Part shown: in pieces, positions 34,115 to 42,468 of the stretch
How the letters are laid out: each line of letters opens with the position of its first letter
Position numbering within the stretch: the stretch's first letter is position 1
Source of the DNA: Pseudomonas nitroreducens NBRC 12694
GTDB lineage: Bacteria; Pseudomonadota; Gammaproteobacteria; Pseudomonadales; Pseudomonadaceae
Assembly: GCF_002091755.1 (NCBI RefSeq)
Contig: NZ_BDAI01000005.1
Span: forward strand, 310,001 to 374,000
Length of the DNA: 64,000 nt
Direction of reading: 5' to 3'
Notes under the pieces: generated by a model
The model's database searches: none
The model's input: the letters and a program-made list of their open reading frames with translations, nothing else
Told to the model about the DNA's origin: nothing
Position numbers and translations under genes: made by a program

Positions 34115-34930
34115 ATGTCCGCCTTCTCCGCCCTGCCCCTGGTGATCGAACCGGCTGACCTCGCCAGCCGTCTCGATGCTCCGGAACTGATCCTGGTCGA
34201 CCTGACCAGCGCCGCGCGCTACGCCCAGGGCCACATCCCCGGCGCCCGTTTCGTCGCTCCTGCGCGCACCCAGATGGGCGGCACGCCGGCCCCGGGCCTG
34301 CTGCCGGCCAAGGCCGACCTGGAAGCGCTGTTCGGCGAATTGGGCCACCACCCCGATGCCGTCTACGTGGTCTATGACGACGAAGGCGGCGGCTGGGCCG
34401 GTCGCTTCATCTGGTTACTGGATGTGATCGGCCACGGCAACTACCACTACGTCGACGGCGGCCTGCACGCCTGGCTTGCCGACGGCCTGCCCTTGAGCGA
34501 GGACGTTCCGGCGCCGGTCGGCGGCCCGCTGCCGCTGCCCCTGCACGACGAGCCGACCGCCACCCGCGAGTACCTGCAGAGCCGCCTGGGCGCAGCCGAC
34601 CTGGCCGTCTGGGACGCCCGCAACCCCAGCGAGTACAGCGGCCAGAAGGTTCTCGCCGCCAAGGCCGGCCACGTGCCCGGCGCGGTCAATTTCGAATGGA
34701 CCGCCGGCATGGATCCGGCCCGCGCGCTGCGCATCCGCACCGATATGCCGCAGATCCTCGAGGACCTGGGCATCACCAAGGACAAGGAAGTGATCACCCA
34801 CTGCCAGACCCACCACCGCTCCGGCTTCACCTACCTGGTGGCCAAGGCCCTCGGCTATCCGCGGGTCAAGGGCTATGCCGGTTCCTGGTCGGAATGGGGC
34901 AACCATCCCGACACCCCCGTAGAGGTTTAA
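34115..34930 (+). CDS. rhdA: Thiosulfate:cyanide sulfurtransferase (rhodanese RhdA)
   Basis: Two tandem rhodanese domains, 271 residues, the same length as Azotobacter vinelandii RhdA. The active loop CQTHHRS (Cys230) is the RhdA type and differs from the common CRxGxR loop. N-terminal inactive domain: LILVDLTSAARYAQGHIPGA. Probable roles are cyanide detoxification or sulfur transfer. The ATG at 34115 has GGGAG 8 bases upstream. psd starts 3 bases after its stop. Confidence 0.95.
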   Translation: MSAFSALPLVIEPADLASRLDAPELILVDLTSAARYAQGHIPGARFVAPARTQMGGTPAPGLLPAKADLEALFGELGHHPDAVYVVYDDEGGGWAGRFIWLLDVIGHGNYHYVDGGLHAWLADGLPLSEDVPAPVGGPLPLPLHDEPTATREYLQSRLGAADLAVWDARNPSEYSGQKVLAAKAGHVPGAVNFEWTAGMDPARALRIRTDMPQILEDLGITKDKEVITHCQTHHRSGFTYLVAKALGYPRVKGYAGSWSEWGNHPDTPVEV

Positions 34931-34933
34931 GGA

Positions 34934-35803
34934 ATGTCGTTCAAAGATCGTCTGTTCATCCTCAGCCAGTACCTGCTGCCGCATCACCTGCTGTCGCGCC
35001 TGATCGGCTGCGCCGCCGAATGCCGCGCGCCCTGGTTCAAGGACCGCCTGATTCCCTGGTTCGCCCGTCGCTACCAGGTGGATATGCGCGAAGCCCAGGT
35101 CGAGGACCTGCGCTCCTATGAACACTTCAACGCCTTCTTCACCCGCGCCCTGAAAGAGGGCGCGCGTCCGCTGGACGAAAGCGCAGGCGCGGTGCTCTGC
35201 CCCGCCGACGGCGCCATCAGCCAGCTCGGCCCGATCGAACATGGCCGCGTGTTCCAGGCCAAGGGCCACAGCTACAGCCTGATGGAACTGCTGGGCGGCG
35301 ACGCCGAGCGCGCCGCGCCCTTCATGGGCGGCGACTTCGCCACCGTCTACCTGTCGCCCAAGGACTACCACCGCGTGCACATGCCGCTGGCCGGCACCCT
35401 GCGCGAGATGGTCTACGTGCCGGGCCGCCTGTTCTCGGTAAACCAGCTGACCGCCGAGCAGGTGCCGGAACTCTTCGCCCGCAACGAGCGCGTGGTGTGC
35501 ATCTTCGACACCGAGCGCGGGCCAATGGCCGTGGTGCTGGTCGGCGCGATGATCGTCGCTTCCATCGAGACCGTCTGGGCCGGCCTGGTCACGCCGCCCA
35601 AGCGTGAGCTGAAATCGTTCTCCTACGACGAAGCCTCCCGTGCGCCGATCCACCTGGAGAAAGGCGCCGAGCTGGGCCGCTTCAAGCTGGGTTCGACCGC
35701 CATCGTGCTGTTCGGTCCCGAGCAGGTGAGCTGGGCGCAAAACCTCGCCGCCACCAGCGCCGTGCGCATGGGCGAGCGCCTGGGTGGCGCACGCCAGGGC
35801 TGA
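34934..35803 (+). CDS. psd: Phosphatidylserine decarboxylase
   Basis: Makes phosphatidylethanolamine at the inner membrane. 289 residues, a pyruvoyl enzyme: the proenzyme is cut at LGST (near residue 253), where the serine becomes the pyruvoyl group on the alpha chain. Other conserved parts are LCPADGAISQLG and DYHRVHMPLAGTL. Cotranscribed with rhdA. No U-tract terminator follows, but two overlapping hairpins do. Confidence 0.97.
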   Translation: MSFKDRLFILSQYLLPHHLLSRLIGCAAECRAPWFKDRLIPWFARRYQVDMREAQVEDLRSYEHFNAFFTRALKEGARPLDESAGAVLCPADGAISQLGPIEHGRVFQAKGHSYSLMELLGGDAERAAPFMGGDFATVYLSPKDYHRVHMPLAGTLREMVYVPGRLFSVNQLTAEQVPELFARNERVVCIFDTERGPMAVVLVGAMIVASIETVWAGLVTPPKRELKSFSYDEASRAPIHLEKGAELGRFKLGSTAIVLFGPEQVSWAQNLAATSAVRMGERLGGARQG

Positions 35804-35804
35804 G

Positions 35805-35842
35805 GCCCGCTGTCCATAAGGCGGGCGGCCAACGAGCCGCCC
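35805..35842 (+). other. Two mutually exclusive hairpins after psd
   Basis: GCCCGC (35805-35810) can pair with GCGGGC (35821-35826), while GGGCGGC (35823-35829) can pair with GCCGCCC (35836-35842). The two stems share 35823-35826, so only one can form at a time. No T-run follows either. Confidence 0.45.
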
Positions 35843-35879
35843 ACCACTGCTTTTCGCCTCATCGTGCCAGTTCCCTGCC

Positions 35880-36857
35880 ATGAAACGCTTCCTGCACCTG
35901 ATGGGCTGGCGTGCCAATGCCACCAGCCATCTTGAAAAGTGGCTCTCCGCAACCGGAGCGCTGTGCGGCATCGCCGCCATCTACGCCGTCACCCACTGGG
36001 TGCTACCCAGCGAAGCGGCCATCTGGGTCGTCGCCTCCATGGGCGCCAGCGCCGTGCTGCTGTTCGCTGTACCTCATGGCGTGCTCTCGCAGCCCTGGGC
36101 TGTTCTGGGTGGCCAGGTTCTCTCGGCCTGCGTCGGGGTGATCTGCCAGAAGCTCCTCCCCGGCCAGGCCTTCACCCCCGCCCTCGCGGTGGGCGCTGCA
36201 ATCCTGGTCATGCACTACGCCCGCTGCATCCACCCCCCGGGTGGCGCCACGGCACTGGCGGCAGTATCCGGCGGTCCGGCCATCACGGCCCTGGGCTTCC
36301 ACTACGTGCTCAGCCCGGTGCTGCTCAACGTCGTGCTGATCCTCGCCGTCGCGGTGGCCTTCAACGGCCTGTTCGCCTGGCGCCGCTACCCCGCACCGCT
36401 GGCACGCCTGCCAGTCACGCCGAAGCTGCCCGCGGGGCCGGCACCGGAGGACCTGTATCACGCGCTGCGCAAGATGGATTCGTACATCGACGTGCAGTTC
36501 GACGACCTGCTGAAGATTCTCCAGCTGGCCCAGGAACACGCCCAGGCGCAGCGCCTGACGCCCGAAGACATCCTGCTCGGCGCCAGCTACAGCAACGCCC
36601 TGAGCGGCAACGCCTGGGCCGTGCGCCAGGTGATCGACGACCACCCGGACAAGCGCAGCCGCCAGGATCAGCTGGTCTACAAGGTGGTCGCCGGCGCCGG
36701 CAAAGGCAACACTGGCGTCTGCCGCCGTCAGGACCTGCTCGACTGGGCGGCCTACCCGGTGACGGCCCAGGGCGACGGCTGGGTGCGCAGCACGGCGCAG
36801 GACTCGGCGAAGGACGCCCTGCAACGCCAGATCAAGGGGCAATCCCCTCGGCCGTGA
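35880..36857 (+). CDS. HPP-family integral membrane protein with soluble C-terminal tail
   Basis: 325 residues. About four membrane helices (roughly 20-165) carry the HPP family features WVVASMGASAVLLFAVP and, near residue 118, CIHPPGGATAL. The family includes nitrite transporters of cyanobacteria and plant plastids, so transport is possible but the substrate is unknown. The last ~140 residues are soluble, with IDVQFDDLLKILQLAQEHAQ and a C-terminal part rich in charged residues. Neighbours give no clear hint. Confidence 0.8.
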   Translation: MKRFLHLMGWRANATSHLEKWLSATGALCGIAAIYAVTHWVLPSEAAIWVVASMGASAVLLFAVPHGVLSQPWAVLGGQVLSACVGVICQKLLPGQAFTPALAVGAAILVMHYARCIHPPGGATALAAVSGGPAITALGFHYVLSPVLLNVVLILAVAVAFNGLFAWRRYPAPLARLPVTPKLPAGPAPEDLYHALRKMDSYIDVQFDDLLKILQLAQEHAQAQRLTPEDILLGASYSNALSGNAWAVRQVIDDHPDKRSRQDQLVYKVVAGAGKGNTGVCRRQDLLDWAAYPVTAQGDGWVRSTAQDSAKDALQRQIKGQSPRP

Positions 36858-36985
36858 CCTGTCCGCGCACCATCCGGGCGATGGGCTGCGGCGGGCGGCG
36901 GATGCTGCTAGAGTTCGGAAAAAGCCGACAGTTATGAACAACTGGTTCGTACAACGAGCCGGGTTGTGGAGAATCGACTCTCACC

Positions 36986-38794
36986 ATGGACAACAGTCCC
37001 CAGCAGTTTCTACGCGTCCCCACACCAACGCACGAGAGCCTGAGCTTCTGCAACGCCAATGCGCGCGAGCTGAAAAACTGGCTGGATCACCTGCCCAAGG
37101 CCAATCTCGGGGAAACGGCTCGTCAGCTCTACCAGGGGCTGATCGAACTCAACCAGCTCAAACTGCCGGTCGAGACTCGCCTGCAATTACTGGAACTGTT
37201 CCGCCCGGAAGTCCACTTCGTCTGCCACAACCTGGAGCGGCACTTCCTCAACCAATCCATCGTCCTGGACGAGCGCCCGCGCAAGGTCGCCAACCTCTGC
37301 CAGGCGCTGCAGAACCATCTGGCCATCGGCTACAAGCTGATTGTCGTACGCGAAGCCTCGCGCTTCACCCGCGAACGCGCCCAGGTGATGACCGCGGCCA
37401 CCCAGCGCGCCATCCGCAGCCTCTGCGGGCCGCTGGTACGAGCGTCCCAGCTGTACTGCCCGGTGCCGGAAAACCTGTGGCTGGAACTCCACCAGCTCTA
37501 CCAGCTCGCTCGCCGGCACGGCTTGCAGCACACGCCGGTGCGCGATGCGCTGGCCCGCCAGTCCCAGGGGCTGTCCATCGAGCACGCCTATGTGACTGCG
37601 CTGATGCTCGGCTCTGCGCGCTGCAACCAGATGCGCCAGAACAACATCGCACGCGTCGCCGAAGTGCTCGAAGGCTGGGCGGCGCAGATCAGAGTGCAGG
37701 CCGCCGACGCGCCTTCCACCCTGTTCGTGGTGGTGCCGCAGCTGGACGGCCCGCCGCGCTATCGCACGCTGTTCAAGGAAAGCGATCTCACCGGCGCGCT
37801 GGGCATCGACCCGCAGCCGCTGGTGGACCTGATCCGCGAATACCTCCTGCTGCCGGCCGAGGATCGCGCCAAGGCGCGCCTGAAAGTCCCGGACGGCGTC
37901 AGCATCGATCTGCTGCAGCACCTCGCCGCCGCCTGGGGCGACATCGCCGAACGCACCTTCAACCGTACGCCCGGCCAGGGTCATTTGACCCTCTGTATCG
38001 GCATGAGCGCCCTGCACTATTTCCTCGCCGGCCGTCGCAGCTTTGCCGACGTCCTGAAGATCCAGGTGCAGGAACAGGTGCCCAGCTTCAAGGCAGAGGT
38101 CAACGACGCCTGGTCCGGCGCCTTCGATGCGCAGAAACTCAACGACTGGCAGCCCGGCATGCCGCTGGAGGAAATCGAATACACCTCGCCACGCACCGTC
38201 GACGACACGGGCGTTGGCGCCGCACCGGAAAATCCGCGCGACGACTATCCAGTCTTCAATCTGGCCATCGTCAACCACAGCCCCGGTGGCTACTGCCTGA
38301 CCTGGCCAAAGGAAATTCCCAGCCAGTTGCAGGCCGGCGAACTGCTCGGCATCCAGGACACCCCGGAGCACAGCTGGAGCGTCGCGGTGGTGCGCTGGAT
38401 CCGCCAGGTCCGCGGCGGCGGCACGCAGATGGGCATTGAGCTGATCGCCCCGCTCGCCCAGCCCTGCGGCCTGCAACTGCTGCGCAAGACCGAACAGGGC
38501 AGCCAGTACCTGCGGGCGCTGCTGCTGCCGGAAATCGCCGCCATCTCCCGCCCGGCGACCGTCATTACTCCTCGCCTGCCCTTCCAGGAAGGCAACCGCG
38601 TGCAGCTCAACCTGCAGGGTGACGAACGACGTGCCACGTTGACCCGCAAGGTCACCGCCACCGCCAGCTTCACCCAGTTCGAATACCAGGCGCAGGATGC
38701 TGCCGGCCCGTCGAGCGATAAGCCCATCACAGCACCGAATGCTCGAGGTGCTGGCGGGGAGGAAGACTTTGACTCACTATGGAAGTCTCTGTAG
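36986..38794 (+). CDS. PilZ-like protein upstream of fimX
   Basis: 602 residues. About 400 N-terminal residues are helical and of no family I recognise. The C-terminal ~180 residues look like a PilZ domain: NHSPGGYCLTWP (from residue 430) fits the (D/N)xSxxG motif for cyclic di-GMP, and VRWIRQVRGGGTQMGIELIA fits the strand that follows. The arginine motif (RxxxR) expected just before is not clear. Directly upstream of fimX (65 bases), same strand. A link to cyclic di-GMP control of type IV pili or motility is inference from domain and context. Confidence 0.7.
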   Translation: MDNSPQQFLRVPTPTHESLSFCNANARELKNWLDHLPKANLGETARQLYQGLIELNQLKLPVETRLQLLELFRPEVHFVCHNLERHFLNQSIVLDERPRKVANLCQALQNHLAIGYKLIVVREASRFTRERAQVMTAATQRAIRSLCGPLVRASQLYCPVPENLWLELHQLYQLARRHGLQHTPVRDALARQSQGLSIEHAYVTALMLGSARCNQMRQNNIARVAEVLEGWAAQIRVQAADAPSTLFVVVPQLDGPPRYRTLFKESDLTGALGIDPQPLVDLIREYLLLPAEDRAKARLKVPDGVSIDLLQHLAAAWGDIAERTFNRTPGQGHLTLCIGMSALHYFLAGRRSFADVLKIQVQEQVPSFKAEVNDAWSGAFDAQKLNDWQPGMPLEEIEYTSPRTVDDTGVGAAPENPRDDYPVFNLAIVNHSPGGYCLTWPKEIPSQLQAGELLGIQDTPEHSWSVAVVRWIRQVRGGGTQMGIELIAPLAQPCGLQLLRKTEQGSQYLRALLLPEIAAISRPATVITPRLPFQEGNRVQLNLQGDERRATLTRKVTATASFTQFEYQAQDAAGPSSDKPITAPNARGAGGEEDFDSLWKSL

Positions 38795-38859
38795 ATTCCG
38801 GAGAATTCCCATTCGTCGCCAATTTGCTGCCGTCCAGCGCGGTATAAGCAGCCTTCCTC

Positions 38860-40944
38860 ATGGCCAATGAAAAGAAAACCATCCGCCTGCTGATCCTGGA
38901 AGACTCGCAGAATGAAGCCGAGCGCCTGGTCAGCCTGTTCCGCAACGCCGGTCGTGCGACCCGCGTCCACCGCATCACCTCCAGCGAAGATCTGACGGAC
39001 ATCCTGCCCCAGGGCTGGGATCTGCTGATCGCCGCCCCCGAGGCCGAGGCGCTGGACCCGAGCGAAGCGCTGGGCAGCATTCGCCGCCAGGCCAAGGACA
39101 TTCCCTTTATCCAGTTGGTCAGCGGCAACGACTCCGACGCCGTCACCGAAGCCCTGGCCCTCGGCGCGCAGGATGCCCTGCCGCAAGGCGAGGACGAGCG
39201 GCTGATCCTGGTCGCCAACCGCGAGCTGGCCAACCTCGAGGAGCGCCGCGCCCGCCGCTCCGCCGAAGTCGCGCTGCGTGAAGCAGAGAAACGTTGCCAG
39301 TTGCTGCTGGACAGCTCGGTGGACGCCATCACCTACGTCCACGACGGCATGCACATCTACGCCAATCGGGCCTACGTCGGCCTGTTCGGCTACGAGGATG
39401 CCGAGGAGCTGGAAGGCATGCCGATGATCGACCTGATCGCCGGCTGCGACCAGGCCAACTTCAAGGACTTCCTCAAGGGTTACCATCTCACCAAGGAAAG
39501 CACCGAGGACAACGCCGACCTGGCCTGCAGCGGCATCCGCAGCGATGGCCAGGCCTTCGCCGCGCGCATGACCTTCTCGCCGGCCACCTATGACGGCGAA
39601 CCCTGCATCCAGGTGGTGATCCGCGCCGAATCGGACAACGCCCAACTCGAGGAAAAACTGCGCGAAGTCAGCAGTCAGGACCTGGTCACCGGCCTGTTCA
39701 ACCGCGCCCACTTCCTCGACCTGATGGACAGCGCCGTGGAGCGTGCGGTAACCGCCGGCCAGCCGGCGACCTTCGCCTACATGCTGCTGGATCGCGCCCA
39801 GACCCTCCAGCTCGACCTCGGCGTTGCCAGCATCGACCTGCTGCTGGCGGACCTGGGCAACCTGCTGCGCGGGCAGTTCCCGGAGCAGGCGCAACTGGCC
39901 CGCCTGGGCGACGATGTGTTCGCCGTGCTGCTGCAGGGCGAAACCCCGGAACAATCGGCGCCGCGCTTCAACGCGCTGCTGAAGAAGGTCGAAGGCCACC
40001 TGTTCGACATCCATGGCCGCACCGCACAGGTCACCCTGTCCATCGGCACCGCCGGGCTGGACGAGAAGACCACCCGCGCCCAGGAAGTCATCGAGCGCGC
40101 CCACCGTGGCGCCGACGACGTCGCACAGAAGGACGGCAACGGCCTGAAGATCTACAACCCGGCCGATGAACTCGCCGCTGCCGCCTACCGTGGCGACATC
40201 GTCGCGATCATCCGCCAGGCGCTGGAGCAGAACAGCTTCCGCCTGCTGTTCCAGCCGATCATCAGCCTGCGTGGAGATACCCACGAGCACTACGAAGTAC
40301 TGCTGCGCCTGCTCAACCCGCAGGGCGAGGAAGTACCGCCGGCAGATTTCCTCAACGCCGCCAAGGCCAGCGGCCTGGCCGAGAAGATCGACCGCTGGGT
40401 GCTGCTCAACTCCATCAAGCTGCTCTCCGAACACCGCGCCAAGGGTCACGAGACCAAGCTCTTCGTGCACCTCTCCGGCCCCAGCCTGCAGGACCCCGAA
40501 CTGCTGCCGTGGCTGAGCGTGGCGCTGAAGGCCTCGCGCCTGCCGGCCGATGCGCTGATCGTCCAGATCAGCGAACCGGACGCCATCGCCTACCTGCGCC
40601 AGGCCAAGGTGCTCAGCCAGGGCCTGGCAGAACTGCATTGCCAGATCGCCCTGTGCCAGTTCGGTTGCGCACTCAACCCGTTCAACACGCTCAAGCACAT
40701 GAACGTCGACTTCGTGAAGGTCGACGGCTCCTATGTGCAGGACCTGAACACGGCGGAGAACCAGGAAAACCTCAAGACCCTGATGGCCAGCCTGCACGCC
40801 CAGGCCAAGCTGACCATCGTCCCCATGGTGGAAAGCGCCACCGCCCTGGCCACCCTGTGGCAGGCCGGCGCCAACTACATCCAGGGCCGCTACCTGCAGG
40901 GCCCGAGCCAGGCGATGGACTACGACTTCGCCTCGGACGAGTAA
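38860..40944 (+). CDS. fimX: FimX, cyclic di-GMP effector for type IV pili
   Basis: 694 residues with degenerate REC (LLILEDSQNEAERLVSLFRN), PAS (about 145-265), GGDEF and EAL domains. The GGDEF site reads GDDVF (about 350) and the EAL site EVL (about 479), the erosion known for FimX, which binds cyclic di-GMP through the EAL domain and does not break it down. In P. aeruginosa it localises to a pole and supports pilus assembly and twitching. Followed by a bidirectional terminator. Confidence 0.95.
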   Translation: MANEKKTIRLLILEDSQNEAERLVSLFRNAGRATRVHRITSSEDLTDILPQGWDLLIAAPEAEALDPSEALGSIRRQAKDIPFIQLVSGNDSDAVTEALALGAQDALPQGEDERLILVANRELANLEERRARRSAEVALREAEKRCQLLLDSSVDAITYVHDGMHIYANRAYVGLFGYEDAEELEGMPMIDLIAGCDQANFKDFLKGYHLTKESTEDNADLACSGIRSDGQAFAARMTFSPATYDGEPCIQVVIRAESDNAQLEEKLREVSSQDLVTGLFNRAHFLDLMDSAVERAVTAGQPATFAYMLLDRAQTLQLDLGVASIDLLLADLGNLLRGQFPEQAQLARLGDDVFAVLLQGETPEQSAPRFNALLKKVEGHLFDIHGRTAQVTLSIGTAGLDEKTTRAQEVIERAHRGADDVAQKDGNGLKIYNPADELAAAAYRGDIVAIIRQALEQNSFRLLFQPIISLRGDTHEHYEVLLRLLNPQGEEVPPADFLNAAKASGLAEKIDRWVLLNSIKLLSEHRAKGHETKLFVHLSGPSLQDPELLPWLSVALKASRLPADALIVQISEPDAIAYLRQAKVLSQGLAELHCQIALCQFGCALNPFNTLKHMNVDFVKVDGSYVQDLNTAENQENLKTLMASLHAQAKLTIVPMVESATALATLWQAGANYIQGRYLQGPSQAMDYDFASDE

Positions 40945-40982
40945 CCCGGAACGGAACCTACAAAAAGCAGCCGGAAGCCCAT

Positions 40983-41011
40983 AAAAAAGCCGCCCATCGA
41001 GGCGGCTTTTT
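40983..41011 (+). terminator. Bidirectional terminator between fimX and serB
   Basis: AAAAAA-GCCGCC (40989-40994), loop CATCGA, GGCGGC (41001-41006), then TTTTT. It ends 14 bases before the serB stop on the other strand. Confidence 0.9.
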
Positions 41012-41025
41012 CATGCTGCGGCGAA

Positions 41026-42246
41026 TCAGAGTCCGTCCACACCTTCGCGATCACGGAAGCCGAGCAGGTAGAGGATGCCGTCCAGCCCCAGGGTGGAGAT
41101 CGCCTGCTTGGCCGACTGCTTGACCAGTGGCTTGGCGCGGAAGGCCACGCCCAGGCCGGCCAGGCCGAGCATCGGCAGGTCGTTGGCGCCATCGCCCACG
41201 GCAATCGTCTGTTCCAGCTGCAGGCCTTCCTTCGCCGCCAGTTCGCGCAGCAGGTCGGCCTTGCGCTGGGCGTCAACGATGGGCTCGATGGCCACGCCGG
41301 TCAGCTTGCCGTCGACGATCTGCAATTCGTTGGCGAACACATAGTCGATGCCCAGCTTGGCCTGCAGCTGCTTGGCGAAATAACTGAAGCCGCCGGAGAG
41401 GATGGCCGTCTTGTAGCCCAGGCGCTTGAGCTCGGCGAACAGGGTTTCGGCACCTTCGGTCAGGCGCAGCGAAGCGCCGATCTCTTCCAGCACATCCTCG
41501 GAGAGCCCCTGCAGCAACGCCAGGCGCTCCTTGAAGCTGGCGCGGAAGTCCAGCTCGCCGCGCATGGCGCGCTCGGTGATTTCGGAAACCTGCTCGCCCA
41601 CGCCGGCCGCCTTGGCCAGCTCGTCGATGACCTCGGCCTCGATCAGCGTCGAGTCCATGTCGAACACCGCCAGGCGACGGTTGCGGCGGAACACCGAGTC
41701 CTGCTGGAAGGCGATGTCGACGTTCAGCTCCTGGGCCACGCTGAGGAACTCGGCGCGCAGGGCTGCCGGATCCGCGGGCTCGCCGCGCACGGAGAACTCG
41801 ATGCAGCCCTTGCCCTGGTCCGCCGGCATGTCCAGCGGCATACGTCCGGACAGGCGATCGATCTGGTCGATGTTCAGGCCGTACTTGGCAGTGATCGAGC
41901 TGACCCGCTGCAACTGCTCGGCGGTCACCCGGCGAGTCAGCAGGGTGACAATGTGGCGCGGCTTGCCCTGGCCACCGACCCACTGCCGGTAATCGTCCTC
42001 GGAGACCGGTGTGAAGCGCACCTGCTGGTCCAGCTCGTAGGCCGTGAACAGCACATCCTTGAGCACTGACGAAGCGCGCTCGTTGTCCGGGATTTCCACG
42101 AGGATGCCGAAGGACAGCGTGTCGTGAATCACCGCCTGGCCGATATCGAGGATGTTCACGCCACCCTGCGCCAGGACGCCGGTGATGGCTGCGGTGAGGC
42201 CGGGGCGGTCTTCCCCGGTGATGTTGATCAGGACGATCTCGCGCAA
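41026..42246 (-). CDS. serB: Phosphoserine phosphatase SerB
   Basis: Last step of serine synthesis. 406 residues: two N-terminal ACT-type domains (REIVLINITGEDRPGLTAAI), then a HAD phosphatase with FDMDSTLIEAEVIDELA (catalytic Asp, near 195) and AVGDGANDLPMLG. The start is a TTG at 42246 with GGAG 8 bases upstream. Divergent from an AhpA/YtjB-like gene, as serB and ytjB are in E. coli. Confidence 0.96.
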   Translation of the reverse strand: MREIVLINITGEDRPGLTAAITGVLAQGGVNILDIGQAVIHDTLSFGILVEIPDNERASSVLKDVLFTAYELDQQVRFTPVSEDDYRQWVGGQGKPRHIVTLLTRRVTAEQLQRVSSITAKYGLNIDQIDRLSGRMPLDMPADQGKGCIEFSVRGEPADPAALRAEFLSVAQELNVDIAFQQDSVFRRNRRLAVFDMDSTLIEAEVIDELAKAAGVGEQVSEITERAMRGELDFRASFKERLALLQGLSEDVLEEIGASLRLTEGAETLFAELKRLGYKTAILSGGFSYFAKQLQAKLGIDYVFANELQIVDGKLTGVAIEPIVDAQRKADLLRELAAKEGLQLEQTIAVGDGANDLPMLGLAGLGVAFRAKPLVKQSAKQAISTLGLDGILYLLGFRDREGVDGL

Positions 42247-42404
42247 GGCGCTGTCTCCGCCATGGAAAAAAGGCAGACATTCTACCTGCTTTCACCGTCC
42301 GCGGATGCTCCGCTCGCCCGTTCGGGGCCGGCGCCGTCGATCGGATTAACGGCGAGTTCCCCGGGTCATTCCGGCCCGGTTCGAGTTGACGGGCCCTGCG
42401 GCGC

Positions 42405-42433
42405 TTTGCCCCCCGGTAGGGCCTCGTTATACT
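42405..42433 (+). promoter_or_regulatory. Candidate promoter of the AhpA/YtjB-like gene
   Basis: TTTGCC (42405-42410), a 17-bp spacer and TATACT (42428-42433), 36 bases before the GTG start. Confidence 0.4.
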
Positions 42434-42468
42434 GCCCCGCATCTGCCCTAGAGAAGACCGAGCCCGCT

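Noticed and set aside
38290..40797. 835-codon minus-strand frame opposite fimX and the PilZ-like gene
   Set aside because: Crosses two well-supported genes on the other strand and has shadow composition.
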